The translations under genes were made by a program, and so were the position numbers. Shown one piece after another: positions 46,661-57,584 of a stretch of DNA of 64,000 nucleotides (its first letter is position 1; every line of letters starts with the position of its first letter). Origin of the DNA: Solenopsis invicta. Taxonomy: Eukaryota > Arthropoda > Insecta > Hymenoptera > Formicidae. The notes beneath the pieces are model-generated. The model saw only the letters and a list, made by a program, of their open reading frames with translations, searched no databases and was not told where the DNA came from. Location: positions 5,314,501 through 5,378,500 of the forward strand of contig NC_052668.1 of assembly GCF_016802725.1 (NCBI RefSeq), read 5' to 3'.

Positions 46661-46688
46661 TGGTCCAAAATTGGAGAAGCCCCCAAAA

Positions 46689-46956
46689 TGTTATACTCGA
46701 CGAAACGAGTATACAGTTCATTCACACAAAGACACTCGTTTACACAACGCAAAAGGAAAGAACATTCTTTTACAAAAAGGAACACTAATTTTAATCTAAT
46801 GACTTTATACAAATAAATCGTGGCGGAATTGTTTTAAATATTTCGTGACAGCTCCGCGTCCCAGAACAGAACAAAAACCGGCCATGCTTCTTTTATCAAA
46901 TCGATCGATCTTCCTTCGGCCAGCTTCTCAAACTCAGCCGAAAAACGGGCATAACA
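46689..46956 (-). repeat. 5' LTR of the gypsy element
   Basis: 268 bp. Starts TGTTATACTCGACGAAACGA and ends GGGCATAACA. It carries AAAAGGAACACTAA and TCTCAAACTCAGCC blocks shared with the other LTR. Confidence 0.9.
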
Positions 46957-47406
46957 ATATTAATATAACATACTTGTTTATCTTCAAGTACTATTTAATT
47001 AAGAAAGATATTAATTAATAATACTTATTGTTATTTGTTATAAAGATGGCTTGAAAATGACGATTAAATAATGATATTATATGTATGACAATAATGTTTT
47101 GTGATAAATGTTACGTTTATTTGATGTTGTTATTTAGTCCATTGATATCAAATGACAAAAACTGACCGTAAATCGTCGTCATAATGACATCTTGCTACCT
47201 GAGTAACGCCCTTCTCTACGTTGCTTAATCAACAATCGTTCTTCGGTAACTGTACTAATAGATGCTGGAAATATTTAATCGTCATTTTCTCGAAAATGCC
47301 TAAGTTTTGCAACGAACGGCCTTATTACTGTAAAGGTGTGAGTGAATACTACATACCTATAAAATTTTATTAAAATTGGTTAAATACATCTCGACAACTC
47401 TCCTTG
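46957..47406. repeat. AT-rich flank and outer repeat arm
   Basis: 47190-47400 matches 33640-33845 in reverse, continuing into the equivalent of 35054-35090 at about 47160-47200 (CAGGTAGCAAGATGTC on the minus strand). The rest has no gene. Confidence 0.65.
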
Positions 47407-47735
47407 TTAGTGAAGCCGGCGGGGCCGGCCACACTTGACACAGGGGTGATGTCTCCTCGTGCTAGTTGAGACACTCTTCCAAAGCCTCGCCGGAGGAAAA
47501 AGGCGTTGCCTCCCTTCACGAGACAAGGTGTTTCTGCGCCGGCTACGTCCGGCACGAAGGATCCAGAATATCGTGCTTGACTCCCATAACACACAAGGGA
47601 AAAGGCGGCGGAGAAACGGTATTCCAAATGGCATGCCACTCCCATTTCCAGTCGACCACTTTTAAAAAAAAAAGAACAACGCGAACAACAAAAATGGGAC
47701 CCAACGTTTATCTTGATTAATAATTTTGATCCCAA
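47370..47735 (-). other. Unidentified 121-codon open frame
   Basis: GC-richer than its neighbours. The peptide contains GFGRVSQLARGDITPVSSVA and RLEMGVACHLEYRFSAAFSL. I recognise no domain. It may be a fragment of an unclassified retroelement rather than a host gene. Confidence 0.3.
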
Positions 47736-48047
47736 AGTATTTAAAATAAAGATTATTTATCTCTTTATTCAAAACTTTTTACGTAGTATCAAACATATAC
47801 TCCCCGCAAATATAACAGAAAGAATCTGGCTTATTCCTACACTTACGCATAACTACTTCAAGATAACACACAACTCAAAGAAACTAGAAGCATTACTATA
47901 TTTATTTTTAGTCTCTGAAATTTTTAAGGTGATAAACTAGCAAATAATGCTAGTCTTGCACAAGCAACGCAATATGATAAAAAAATTTAAGGTTCAAATG
48001 TCGCAAAAGAAAAATACAAATCCAAGTAGGTAAATGACTTCGACATA

Positions 48048-49369
48048 CGAGGTGTGTTCAAAAAGTATCGCGAATTTTGAATTTTCGCGGGTTACGTATA
48101 TTCGAATTTCGATCTTTTTGTGGCGTTATGTTGGTACTCATGTCTCTCACTTATGCCGACAAGCTCGGCCATTTTGAATGTTCACTTAATTGTTGACAGC
48201 TGCTTTGCTTGCACGTGTTTTGGATCGTCTTCGATTTTTACCTATTCAAAAAAATGGATCAAAGAACCTGTATCAAATTTTGTGTGAAAAACGAAATTAA
48301 GTGCGCGGATGCATTCCGAATGTTGACTGTGGCATACGGAGAAGCTACCTTGGACCGAAGCAACGTTTATCGGTGGTACAAAATGTTCTCAGAAGGCCGA
48401 GAAGATGTGAACGACGAAGAGCGTGCCGGACGCCCGAGCACTTCAACAACAGACGAAAAAATTAATGAAGTGGAGAAAATGGTATTGGCCAATCGTCGAA
48501 TCACCGTTAGAGAAGTTGCTGAGGACCTAAACATATCGATTGGCTCGTGCCATTCGATTTTTATCAATGATTTGGGCATGAGACGGGTCGCCGCGAAATT
48601 CGTACCAAAATTGCTCAATTGCGACCAAAAACAGCATCGCATGAACATTGCTAATGAGATGTTGGACTCTGTCCGCGACGACCCAAATTTGCTCCAGAGG
48701 GTCATAACTGGTGACGAATCGTGGGTTTATGGTTATGACGTGGAAACCAAAGCTCAATCATCTCAATGGAAGCTGCCGCACGAACCAAGACCGAAAAAAG
48801 CGCGCCAAGTTCGATCGAATGTGAAAGTTTTGCTGACAGTTTTCTTCGATTGCAGGGGCGTGGTGCATCATGAGTTCTTGCCACAGGGTAGAACGGTCAA
48901 TAAGGAATATTACCTGCAAGTTATGCGCAATTTGCGCGAAGCAATCCGCCAGAAACGCCCGGATTTGTGGAAGAACAAAAATTGGCTTTTGCACCACGAT
49001 AACGCCCCTGCTCACACATCGTTGCTTGTGCGCGACTTTTTGGCCAAAAACAACACACTAATGATGCTGCAGCCACCGTATTCCCCAGATCTGGCCCCCT
49101 GTGACTTTTTCTTGTTCCTTAAACTGAAGAGGCCCATGAAAGGACGACGTTACGCTACGCTTGACGAGATAAAGACGGCATCGAAGGAGGAGCTGAACAA
49201 GATAAAAAAAAATGATTTTTTGAAGTGCTTCGAAGATTAGAAAAACCGTTGGCACAAGTGTATAATATCTCATGGGGATTACTTTGAAGGGGACAAAATA
49301 GATATTCATGAATAAATAAATAATTTTTGAAAAAACACAAAATTCACGATACTTTTTGAACACACCTCG
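48048..49369 (+). mobile_element. Full-length mariner, possibly active
   Basis: TIRs begin CGAGGTGTGTTCAAAAAGTA with about one mismatch in the first 30 bases. TA flanks both (48046-48047 and 49370-49371). 1322 bp long with an intact gene. Confidence 0.95.
48254..49240 (+). CDS. mariner transposase, D34D, intact
   Basis: The start is set at MDQRTCIKFCVKNEIKCADA (48254), as in related genes. An in-frame ATG 15 codons upstream exists (48209) but adds a hydrophobic leader unlike the family. 328 residues. Two helix-turn-helix regions (NVYRWYKMFSEG; VREVAEDLNISIGSC), linker with KFVPKLL, then VITGDESWVYGYD, LLHHDNAPAHTSLL and YSPDLAPCDFFLF. There are 34 residues between the second and third Asp, the mariner signature. 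All three are present, with no stop or shift. It acts in the nucleus on its own TIRs and inserts at TA. The deleted copy at 14446-15320 is its close relative. Confidence 0.95.
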   Translation: MDQRTCIKFCVKNEIKCADAFRMLTVAYGEATLDRSNVYRWYKMFSEGREDVNDEERAGRPSTSTTDEKINEVEKMVLANRRITVREVAEDLNISIGSCHSIFINDLGMRRVAAKFVPKLLNCDQKQHRMNIANEMLDSVRDDPNLLQRVITGDESWVYGYDVETKAQSSQWKLPHEPRPKKARQVRSNVKVLLTVFFDCRGVVHHEFLPQGRTVNKEYYLQVMRNLREAIRQKRPDLWKNKNWLLHHDNAPAHTSLLVRDFLAKNNTLMMLQPPYSPDLAPCDFFLFLKLKRPMKGRRYATLDEIKTASKEELNKIKKNDFLKCFED

Positions 49370-49371
49370 TA

Positions 49372-50384
49372 CATTCACGACGTCTCATGAGACATCAAGT
49401 GGCTCGTAAAAGCTGTCTGAAATATGAGCTGAGAAGTCAGCCGCGGTGGGGTCTAGGTATAACACCTGTGGTCGCATTCGACTTACGAGAAAATTGCCCG
49501 CGGTATGGCTGCCTAGCGGTGGCGCCAGCACTCACTTGTTAAGGCCCGGTAATTGCGTATTTTCTTTAAATATTTATTTTTTAATTTAATAACTTAAAAT
49601 TTAAAAAGCCATTACGTTTATTAATAAAAAATAGTATTTTTTTGTTATTTAACAAAACTTTCAAATGTAAGATTATACAGATTCAGTCTCACGTTAAAGA
49701 TCAATTTTCTCTTTTTTGTTAATTGTCTCCAAAACTGTTACAATGTTAAAACGTTTTCTATGCTTAATTGTTTTTGCTGTACCAAATTGTTTTTGCTTAT
49801 TTAAAACGTGTTTTTTTAAAAACATGTTCTGTTTTAATTACTTAAAAAATACAAATCTGTGGTTTAGATTTAGGTTACGCTTTAATTGTTTGTCAGTTTA
49901 TTAATTTCTTGAACTCCTCTCTTCTGCCCCTGCTTGCTTGTTAGGCTACATACAGTTAAATTGTTGAGTAGTTAATTTACTTATTGCACTTTTCTTATTT
50001 ACTTCGGTACAATTACATTAGTGTAATTGTTTAGTAGTTTATTTGTTAAATTTACACTTTTGTAAATACTAATTTTTATGCTTATTCGTTACAATTTATC
50101 AATTTAGTTTATCAGTTAAGTCCGCCACTTAGATTTCTGAAATTTTAAGTTTAGATTCGTAATCAGGGACCCTAAAACCCCCCCAAGTACTGAATTTTAT
50201 CTGATTCAAGAAATTTTTAACTTTGGTCCGCCATTTTGAATCCGCCATTTTGAATTTCAAGTGTGTTTTTCAGATTTGGTATCAGCAACCCCGAAAACCT
50301 TAAATACCCATTTTCATATAAATCCATCTAATTCCAGTGTCAATCCGTTAATTTAAAGTTCGTTATTTTCAATTTTAAAAACCG
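49372..50384. other. No gene seen
   Basis: 49380-49560 is of mixed composition; the rest is T-rich. The small frame 49716-49904 has no domain. Confidence 0.4.
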
Positions 50385-50600
50385 TCCGTAACTCGATGAA
50401 AAAAAAAATCGTACAGTAAAAATAAAAAAAGCATTTTAAAGGTAAAAAATAACACTTTAAAGTGCCGTTGGCGAAATTGAGAAATAAAATTTAGTTTGGC
50501 CACAAAAAATTTGTAAATATGTCAAAAAATGCTGTTTTTGGCCTATATTACTCAATTTTTCTCAAAAACCTGACGTGATGGGTATTTTTTGCTGGTGGAT
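50385..50600. repeat. Relic of the Tc1-arm sequence
   Basis: CGTAACTCGATGAAAAAAAA and AAATAAAAAAAGCATTTTAA resemble the terminal arm at 21165-21230. No terminus or gene remains. Confidence 0.5.
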
Positions 50601-50714
50601 TTGGATTCAGAAACCACGAATTTACTAAAAAGTACTAGTTTTCCTTGCCGCAATTTTTTTTTGTTAGACTCTGTTATCGACGTTTATTTGCACGATCTAT
50701 TAAGCACTTACTAA

Positions 50715-50750
50715 ATATATTTACATTGTATTACTGACGCACTAACTACC
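50715..50750 (+). repeat. 36-bp direct duplication, left copy
   Basis: Identical to 51240-51275 (ATATATTTACATTGTATTAC at its start). It touches the truncated end of the mini-mariner. Confidence 0.9.
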
Positions 50751-51239
50751 CGAGACTAACCCAGAGATAAAGCTAGTAGTACCAAGCTGGCCACGTTTCC
50801 CTAGAATGCGAACCTTCACATAAAACGTGTACAAATTTCACGTCGATCGGACCACAAACAGCTGAGTTATTGAGGTTAGAGCAAAGTCACTTTGTAATTT
50901 GTAAACGGCTTCCAATGGCCTACCCGAACGTTCCGCATCGTTTGTGTCCGTACGACCACGTTTAAACTCAGCATACCAACGACAAATCGTTGATTTAGAT
51001 GGAATTTACCCATTAAAAAACAATGCTTTATCAACACGCGAAACTAAATTTTTTTCCATTTTTCAAACAAATTACAAAGTGACTTTGCTCTAACCTCAAT
51101 AACTCAGCTGTTTGTGGTCCGATCGACGTGAAATTTGTACACGTTTCATGTGAAGGTTCGCATTCTAGGGAAACGTGGCCAGCTTGGTACTACTAGCGTT
51201 ATCTCTGGGTTAGTCTCGGGACTTATTGAACGATGTGTT
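50751..51239 (-). mobile_element. Mini-mariner copy 1
   Basis: Inverted arms of about 150 bp start CGAGACTAACCCAGAGATAA. The right end is longer, reading through GGGACTTATTGAACG, while the left lacks those bases. The middle holds transposase codons on the minus strand: MEKNLVSRVDKALFFNG, stop, IPSKSTICRWYAEFKRGRTD and NDAERSGRPLEAV. It is a deletion derivative. Confidence 0.85.
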
Positions 51240-51275
51240 ATATATTTACATTGTATTACTGACGCACTAACTACC
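51240..51275 (+). repeat. 36-bp direct duplication, right copy
   Basis: Same sequence as 50715-50750. Separated from the intact terminus by at most seven unmatched bases (ATGTGTT). Confidence 0.9.
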
Positions 51276-51741
51276 ACGTTTGACTCGCATATCCTTTGTT
51301 TTCATTGTTTACAAAGAAAACATGTTTATTTAATAAAATTATTAGAATATTTTCACTTCAAAAACAATGATGACCACCATATGATATTGAAAAATTAATT
51401 CTTTTCGAAAATTATTTATCATTATTTGTTTTTTAAACCATAGAGTTTTTTATTAAACTTTTTTCCCAAATTTCAATAGTTTCTGGGATATCAATGTGAA
51501 CAGATTAAATCGAACACTCTGTATAAACATAGATCTACAAATATATAAAATAATTTATCTATTTCTATTTGTCATTTATACAAAAAATAATGGTTTTTTT
51601 TAATCGTGACTATATCGATGCACGTTGAGACAAAATAATAAAATTATAAACAGATTACAAATGTCAAATAAAATTACAATATTGATTTCTATTTTTGACT
51701 GCTTTTATTTAAATAAATTTTTATTAAAAACAATAATATAC

Positions 51742-51888
51742 CGTGCGCAATGCGTTGAAGCTCAGATCCAATCTTGAAAGAACAATAAGATTAGAGAATG
51801 TATTGCTCCCGAGCCGGACTATGTTGTTACGGCTCAAATCTAATACTTGTAATTCGTTGAATCTCAACAGATGTATCCGTTCTATTTC
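51742..51888 (-). CDS. Internal exon of a leucine-rich-repeat protein
   Basis: A 147-base, 49-codon piece on the minus strand, preceded by a pyrimidine tract and AG (TTTTTTTTACAG) and followed by GTATAT. It encodes two LRR units: ELQVLDLSRNNIVRLGSNTF and LSRLDLSFNALRT fit LxxLxLxxNxI/L spacing. Splice phase is 0 at both ends. It has no stops and ordinary codon use, unlike the repeats around it, so I read it as part of a host gene (secreted or membrane LRR protein by family habit; which one is not clear). Neighbouring exons are not visible, so its introns would span repeats. Confidence 0.8.
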
Positions 51889-52038
51889 CTGTAAAAAAAA
51901 AGGAAGAACCATTTAAGTAGATGTACTGTGAGAGTTCTAACTCAAAGGCAATAAGGGAGGAATGAGGGACAAAGGGGAATGTAGGCGCGGGTCACCTGCG
52001 GGGACTTACACGGGGAGTGAGTGGTGATCCGCGAGGAC

Positions 52039-52305
52039 ATGACCTTGTCATCGCCGCTACCCCGACCCGCCTTATTCGAGCCTAAAAAATTACAGGCAAA
52101 GAGTGCGGCTCACCAGCAAAAAAATGAGGCCAGCCGCGACGACTCAGAAGATATACGAAAGGCGTTAAAAAATAAGACTCAACAAAGCAATGAGGATGCC
52201 ATTCCGCCATCGCCGAAACGATTAGCGACACCAAGGAGCGAGGCACCACTTACGTCGGAGCAAGTTATTTTTAGGCATCACGACAGGGCAAACAGCGTGC
52301 CTTAA
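52039..52305 (+). other. Unidentified 88-codon open frame
   Basis: ATG 52039 (MTLSSPLPRPALFEPKKLQA), hydrophilic, rich in Lys, Ser, Pro and Glu, likely disordered. It ends RHHDRANSVP just before the inverted-repeat element at 52317. It could be a retroelement ORF1 fragment or a host exon; I recognise no domain. Confidence 0.3.
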
Positions 52306-52612
52306 ATAAGTTTGAATTACCGACGCTGAGTCGATAACGATAACGCACGCTCGCGCTTGGCACGGACATGAATAATTTTATAGATTAAATATTTTTATTA
52401 TTTATGTTTATTACTTTATTAGTTTACATATTTATGTATAACTATATATAATTATGTATAAAATATTTTTACTGGAAGTGAGAAAAATAAAGAAATAAAT
52501 TAAAATTATATATATTAAAATTAAGTAAATGAAAATTAAAAGTTGGTTCTTTAATGTTTTTTAAATAATAATTAAATTATGCATTTTGGATAAATGTTCC
52601 ACCGTTACATAA

Positions 52613-52679
52613 ATTGGTGGTTCTAAAAAGAATTGTTTAATAATACTGGAACCAACTCAATAGTCGGTCCAGTATCCTA
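52613..52679 (+). repeat. 67-bp direct duplication, left copy
   Basis: Identical to 53167-53233 (begins ATTGGTGGTTCTAAAAAGAA, ends CCAGTATCCTA). It touches the shortened end of mini-mariner copy 2. Confidence 0.95.
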
Positions 52680-53166
52680 AGTCCCGAGACTAACCCAGAG
52701 ATAACGCTAGTAGTACCAAGCTGGCCACGTTTCCCTAGAATGCGAACCTTCACATGAAACGTGTACAAATTTCACGTCGATCGGACCACAAACAGCTGAG
52801 TTATTGAGGTTAGAGCAAAGTCACTTTGTAATTTGTTTGAAAAATGGAAAAAAATTTAGTTTCGCGTGTTGATAAAGCATTGTTTTTTAATGGGTAAATT
52901 CCATCTAAATCAACGATTTGTCGTTGGTATGCTGAGTTTAAACGTGGTCGTACGGACACAAACGATGCGGAACGTTCGGGTAGGCCATTGGAAGCCGTTT
53001 ACAAATTACAAAGTGACTTTGCTCTAACCTCAATAACTCAGCTGTTTGTGGTCCGATCGACGTGAAATTTGTACACGTTTTATGTGAAGGTTCGCATTCT
53101 AGGGAAACGTGGCCAGCTTGGTACTACTAGCTTTATCTCTGGGTTAGTCTCGGGACTTATTGAACG
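52680..53166 (+). mobile_element. Mini-mariner copy 2
   Basis: Nearly identical to copy 1 but in opposite orientation. The left end begins AGTCCCGAGACTAACC, lacking the last nine or so bases of the terminus. The right end is complete to GGGACTTATTGAACG. It contains the same broken N-terminal codons on the plus strand. Confidence 0.9.
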
Positions 53167-53233
53167 ATTGGTGGTTCTAAAAAGAATTGTTTAATAATAC
53201 TGGAACCAACTCAATAGTCGGTCCAGTATCCTA
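53167..53233 (+). repeat. 67-bp direct duplication, right copy
   Basis: Same as 52613-52679. It follows directly after the complete terminus. Confidence 0.95.
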
Positions 53234-53467
53234 CCCACTTCTCTCGTAAGGAACTACATATTTGGGATCATGGCGACAATTTTCCAGTCTCCGCACCCGT
53301 AAACGACGATCATCCGCCGAACAAAATACCTTCTCGTCAGTCCAGATAGTTCTGTTCCAATCTTCAGGTGAATAGACGCTCAGCGATTGAATTTTGTTTA
53401 TATTTTTTTTCCATGTTATTAAGAGATACAAGAAAGCCCACGCAGAATCGCGTGGCGATTGTTGCAT
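53234..53467 (-). pseudogene. Tc1-type transposase fragment, inverted copy
   Basis: The minus strand reads WNRTIWTDEKVFCSADDRR and CRHDPKYVVPYERSG, matching the plus-strand gene at 53985-54100. It carries the first catalytic Asp region only. Confidence 0.8.
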
Positions 53468-53569
53468 CTCTTACTAGCATGGAAAAGGAATATAAACAAA
53501 CTACAATAGCTGAGCGTTTATTTATTTGTTTTAACTTCTCGTCTGATATTCATTCGTTCTCGTGCATCC

Positions 53570-54593
53570 ATGGCAAGCGATCTATTCAAACGTGGTCGCA
53601 TTGGATTGTGAGAAGTTGGAGTAGGCACGCGAGAAATTGCCCGTCGAATTTCATGCATGAGTCAAATGTGCGAAAATGGGTTAAACAGTGGCGAGAAGAA
53701 GAAGAGAAAGGATGGACAACAACCGTGGACAGTGATCAACAACTGCCGAAAAAAATGCAGCCTTAATCAATCAGGTAGATGCTGAAACTTTTCTTCCAGT
53801 GTCGCATTCTATAAATCTACTTGATTTACAGATATGTAACTGGACAGCGCAAAGGCGTTTACACAAAGCGAACGTGCATTGTCATTATGCCGCATGTAGA
53901 ATTCCTCTAACGAGGAAACATTGCGATAATCGTGTCGCTTTTGCGCTGCATCAATTAAATACAGCTTCACCTAAAGATTGAAGCAGAACTATCTGGACTG
54001 ACAAGGAGGTATTTTGTTTGGCGGATGATAGTCGTTTACGGGTGTGAAGACCGGAAAATTGTCGCCATGATCCTAAATATGTAGTTCTTTACGGGAGAAG
54101 TAAGCGTATCACTTGTGCTATGTGGAGATGGATAAGTGCTCATTATCGGAGAAAATTAATCAAAGCGACGCACATGGATGCTTTAGAATATGTAGATATT
54201 CTAGAGAACGTGTTGCTCCCCAGCGTTTGTAGAATATAGATTGAAGAAAATATGCCGACATTTTAATTAGTTTAAGACAATAGTGCTGTCTATACCGCCC
54301 ACATAGTAAAAAAATGGTTTATTCAACATCCAGAGATTGAAGTTCTCGATTGGCCAGCCAAATCCCCGTATCTCAATTTAATAGAAAATGTTTGGGGAAT
54401 AATTGCAAATTCGTGGGATACTGAACATGAGGGAACTAAAGAACATCTAGTTGTTCACGCGAGGAAATCATGCGAAAATTTGAGATGTAAGCCATAATAT
54501 TTTACACACTTAAATGACTCAGTAGAGAGGAGATTGCAGCAAGTAGTTGCACGAGAAGAATACTGGACCGACTATTGGTTACAGTATTATTAA
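53570..54593 (+). pseudogene. Tc1-like DD35E transposase pseudogene
   Basis: Starts MASDLFKRGRIGL, followed by a TGA. The next frame gives VGTREIARRISC/NVRKWVKQWREEEEKG (HTH). The core pieces are RTIWTDKEVFCLADDSRLRV, DNSAVYTAHIVKKW and DWPAKSPYLNLIENVWG, with about 35 residues between the second Asp and the Glu. The end is REEYWTDYWLQYY at 54593. Multiple stops and shifts, so non-functional. Family members transpose at TA. Confidence 0.85.
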
Positions 54594-54984
54594 ACAGTTT
54601 TTTTTAAAACCACCAATTTATTTAACGGTGGAACATTTATCCAAAGCGCATAATTTTATTATTATTTAAAAACATTAAAGAACCAACTTTTAATTTTAAT
54701 TTATTTGTTTATCTTTCTCATTTCCAGTAACAATATTTCACACATAATTATATATAATTATACATAAATATATAGACTAATAAAGTAATAAACATAAATA
54801 ATAAAAATATTTGATCTATAAAATCATTCATGTCCGTTCCGAGCGCGCGCGTGCGTTATTGTTACCGACTCAGCGTCGATAAGTCAAGCTACCTACTATG
54901 ACCCTTCGAATCGTTGCACCGCACTGTACTTTTGCAATAAATAAGGTTATTGCCTATCGGACAATCACGTTTTCATTTCACGCG

Positions 54985-55287
54985 CAAACTAAATTTCCCT
55001 GATGCGCGCCGGAACGTTCCAGAAACACGCAAAGCAACCACGTTAATTAAGTCGAGCGGAGAGCTGCCGAGGGTTAAAAGCTCGGGGGACTCCGGAAGTA
55101 TGCTGCACGCGTTCCCGGAGCCCCCCAGTCATGAACCAGGGCAGGACACCCGGAGAGGTTTTAGTGGGCATGTCCCCGGCGACACGTCGTCGGCGAGGAA
55201 GAGCCCCACATAACCACCAGGCCTCCCCCGGGGCCTGGGGTATGCGGTAACGCATTTCCTCTCCGTAAACAAAAGAAAAAAAAAAAA
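54985..55287 (+). mobile_element. 5'-truncated non-LTR retrotransposon 3' end
   Basis: Ends in an A-rich tail (55270-55287). The preceding GC-rich stretch holds GGTTTTAGTGGGCATG, CCCCACATAACCACC and GGGGTATGCGGTAACGCATT, typical of R1/Jockey-type 3' UTRs in arthropods (recalled, not searched). No RT domain is present, so the clade is uncertain. Confidence 0.55.
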
Positions 55288-55390
55288 GGTATCAAAAGCT
55301 TGATGAGCGTCGTACGGACCAGCCATTGAGCCAAGAAACGCTGCTAATTAATTGGGGCGATGACAACAAGTTAGTCATTAGTTCGCTAGT

Positions 55391-55525
55391 CCTGGAAAAA
55401 CGTTTTCTGGTTAAGAACGAGTGGCGACCGTAATAATTAACACAGGCATTCCAGTCGTTCAAGTGTTTTTCCAGACTTTTCGAATTAATTACGCGTCCAC
55501 AATCCGTGTCCGGACACAACCCCAT
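55391..55525. repeat. Dispersed repeat shared with 18310-18445
   Basis: Same block order as at 18310: GGTTAAGAACGAGT, CGTTCAA, ACGCGTCCACAATCCG. Confidence 0.6.
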
Positions 55526-55539
55526 CTTATTGACATGAA

Positions 55540-55924
55540 AGGTGGGGCTCAGCCCGTTGTACTGACCGCGCGTGGGAGTGATCCCGCGGTCCTATCCAGC
55601 AGTGGGGAGTGATAGGGCGGTACTGACGGGGAGTGGGTGGTGATCCGCATGGTGTAGTAAGTGATGTCACCGACTGATCTAGAGGTGGGACTGATTGAGA
55701 GGTGGAGGTCACCCGCGCGGTAGAGCGGTATGTAACTGCCGAGGTGATAGATGATGCTTGGAGAGGGCTAATTACACACGTAATTAGAACCGGTGTATAT
55801 AATTTTGCGGCAAATTTAGCGGGGTCTGGCGAATTCGAGGGTCCGCCGCCGCCGTCCGCGCCCGCCCAACGCGGCGAATATTTGCGGGCAATTTTGCGGC
55901 CGCACGCAATTCTAGAAAAATTTT
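55540..55924. other. G-rich repetitive DNA, no gene seen
   Basis: GTGGGGAGTGAT-like motifs recur, with a short resemblance to 52005-52030 (GGGGAGTGAGTGGTGATCCG). 55800-55920 is GC-rich. Confidence 0.4.
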
Positions 55925-56820
55925 TTATAATACCTCGGTTGCCGCTACGGCGGCTAATCGCAAAGGTATCGAATTACAACAAAGGCGAAGGCGAATATAC
56001 ACACGAGCGTGCGTACATAGAAAAATAATCTCGGCAATTTTATCGTTAGCATGTCTTGACAGGTTTTTTGCGGCACGCGCCGCTGTAAAACACCGCGCGC
56101 GCAAGCCTGGTACTCCCTCAATCGAAATCTGCACGACTTGTCTTATCCCGCACATTGTAAATTGGAAAAAGACAAGAAAAAGAAAATATTTTTTATACGT
56201 TTTAAAATACATTCTTTTTATTCGGGTATGTAATACATCGTATACAATCATTTTATTAAGTAATGCATCGTATATAAGAGTATCAATAGCGTAAGCTATT
56301 AGTTTGCACTCAATCTGCAAACTCTCATCGTAAGATTTGCGCAATAATTGTGTCGCGTCTTGTTTGTTCATCGCAAAATTTTGATGCAAAAATTTACAAA
56401 ATATTTAAATTTCTCAGTCGCGGTAGCAATGCTTTGATGCAGCGTATAATATACATGCTCCACGCAATGCTCTAGTTCAAACATGAATAGCATGGTTGTA
56501 AGCTTGAAATAAATATATGCATCGAGTAAAGATAACTTAATAATACTTTTATCACGAATTTTCACTAGTTGCACGTTAAGTTCATGAATCGTTAATGGCG
56601 GTGCTTGAGTTGACTGGGCGAATCGCTCAAAATCCACACGTCTCTTGAACAGGGCTTTCCATGTTCTGTACGGTAGAAAGATCCGGTTGCCACGTGTATC
56701 GCCGAGCAATATCTTCATAGAGCAAGAAACAGATCCCACGTTGATCGCCACATCAATCCATTTGTAGGATGTTAAGGTTAGCGCAAATCTTCTGCTCAGA
56801 ATACGCGACGTATACCGCAT
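55925..56820 (-). pseudogene. Unknown gene family, frameshifted
   Basis: The minus strand opens at 56820 (MRYTSRILSRRFALTLTSYK) with ILLGDTRGNRIFLPYRTWKA, KIRDKSIIKLSLLDAYIYFK and MFELEHCVEHVYYTLHQS. The frame shifts near 56375-56389 and continues as HQNFAMNKQDATQLLRKSYD and ESLQIECKLIAYAIDTL. A related fragment lies at 58395-58500, so the family is repeated. I cannot name it; an element-encoded or virus-derived origin is possible. 55925-56160 beyond the conserved part looks non-coding. Confidence 0.45.
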
Positions 56821-57098
56821 GTTCGAAGAAAAAAACGGAGATAAATCAAATAAATGAATAAAATGTAATGTTTCATATGTATAACAAAGGATACTTACGA
56901 CTTTTCACATACCTCGGTCGGAACGTAATAATTTGCCATTGTGCGTAGTACAAGAGCGGTGTCAAAACTGTTTAAATAAGCAACTGATGCAAGACTGATC
57001 GCAAAATGGTGATGTTCGCAGATATTAATGTTGTATTGAAAACGTATAGACGGAGAGGGGAAAGTTCCCCACTTTTTCTATTAATGTCATTATTAGTG

Positions 57099-57157
57099 GG
57101 AAAACTGTCCCTTCTCCATATGTCCCCTCTCGAACATATGGAGAAAGAACAGTTTCC
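57099..57157. repeat. Imperfect hairpin, about 24-bp stem
   Basis: GGAAAACTGTCCCTTCTCCA faces ATGGAGAAAGAACAGTTTCC across CCCCTCTCG. Around it (57230-57370), AAAACGTATATAAAA-type short repeats recur. Confidence 0.7.
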
Positions 57158-57584
57158 ACTCTTTCGTCGTTAGCCTTGAACATGTCTCGACACGTTTTTT
57201 CGCGGTCCGACAACGTTGTTCAAGACGTATGTGCAAGAAATGCGTATAAAGAAATACGTTAAACAAAACGTATATAAAAACAAATATATACATGAAAAAC
57301 GTATACGAAACATGAAAAAAAAACAGCGTATTACACATAAAAAACGTATATAAAACATGAAACAATGTGAGTAAACGGGTAAATGAATAAAAAAATAATA
57401 TATATATATATATATAAGTAGTATAGTAAGGCGGATTCTAACTCTGGGATCTGAGGGGGGGTGCGGGGACAGGGGGGAAATTTCACGACGCGTCTTTGCC
57501 GTACTGACCGTGATGATGTCACGTGAGGGGAGCGGGAGGAACATTTCACGGCATGTATTTTGTCATGCTAACCACGCCTTGAAG

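Larger units (their letters stand above)
37870..46956 (-). mobile_element. Ty3/gypsy LTR retrotransposon, degenerate, with nested inserts
   Basis: LTRs at 37870-38132 and 46689-46956 start TGTTATACTCGAC and end GGGCRTAACA. ATAT is duplicated outside each. On the minus strand the order is gag, zinc knuckle, protease, reverse transcriptase, RNase H, integrase, the order of gypsy elements. Every domain has stops, frameshifts or lost catalytic residues. At least three other repeats sit inside: 38653-39615, 39636-40728, and a tandem array at about 44540-45340. No envelope gene was recognised. Confidence 0.95.
52317..54882. mobile_element. Long inverted-repeat element with duplicated Tc1 gene
   Basis: Left arm 52317-52679 and right arm about 54545-54882 are reverse complements. 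The ends read TTACCGACGCTGAGTCGATA and its partner. Inside are a head-to-head pair of Tc1-type transposase fragments and the mini-mariner copy 2. The arms contain AAAGTTGGTTCTTTAATG and TGGTGGTTCTAAAAAGA. Confidence 0.85.
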
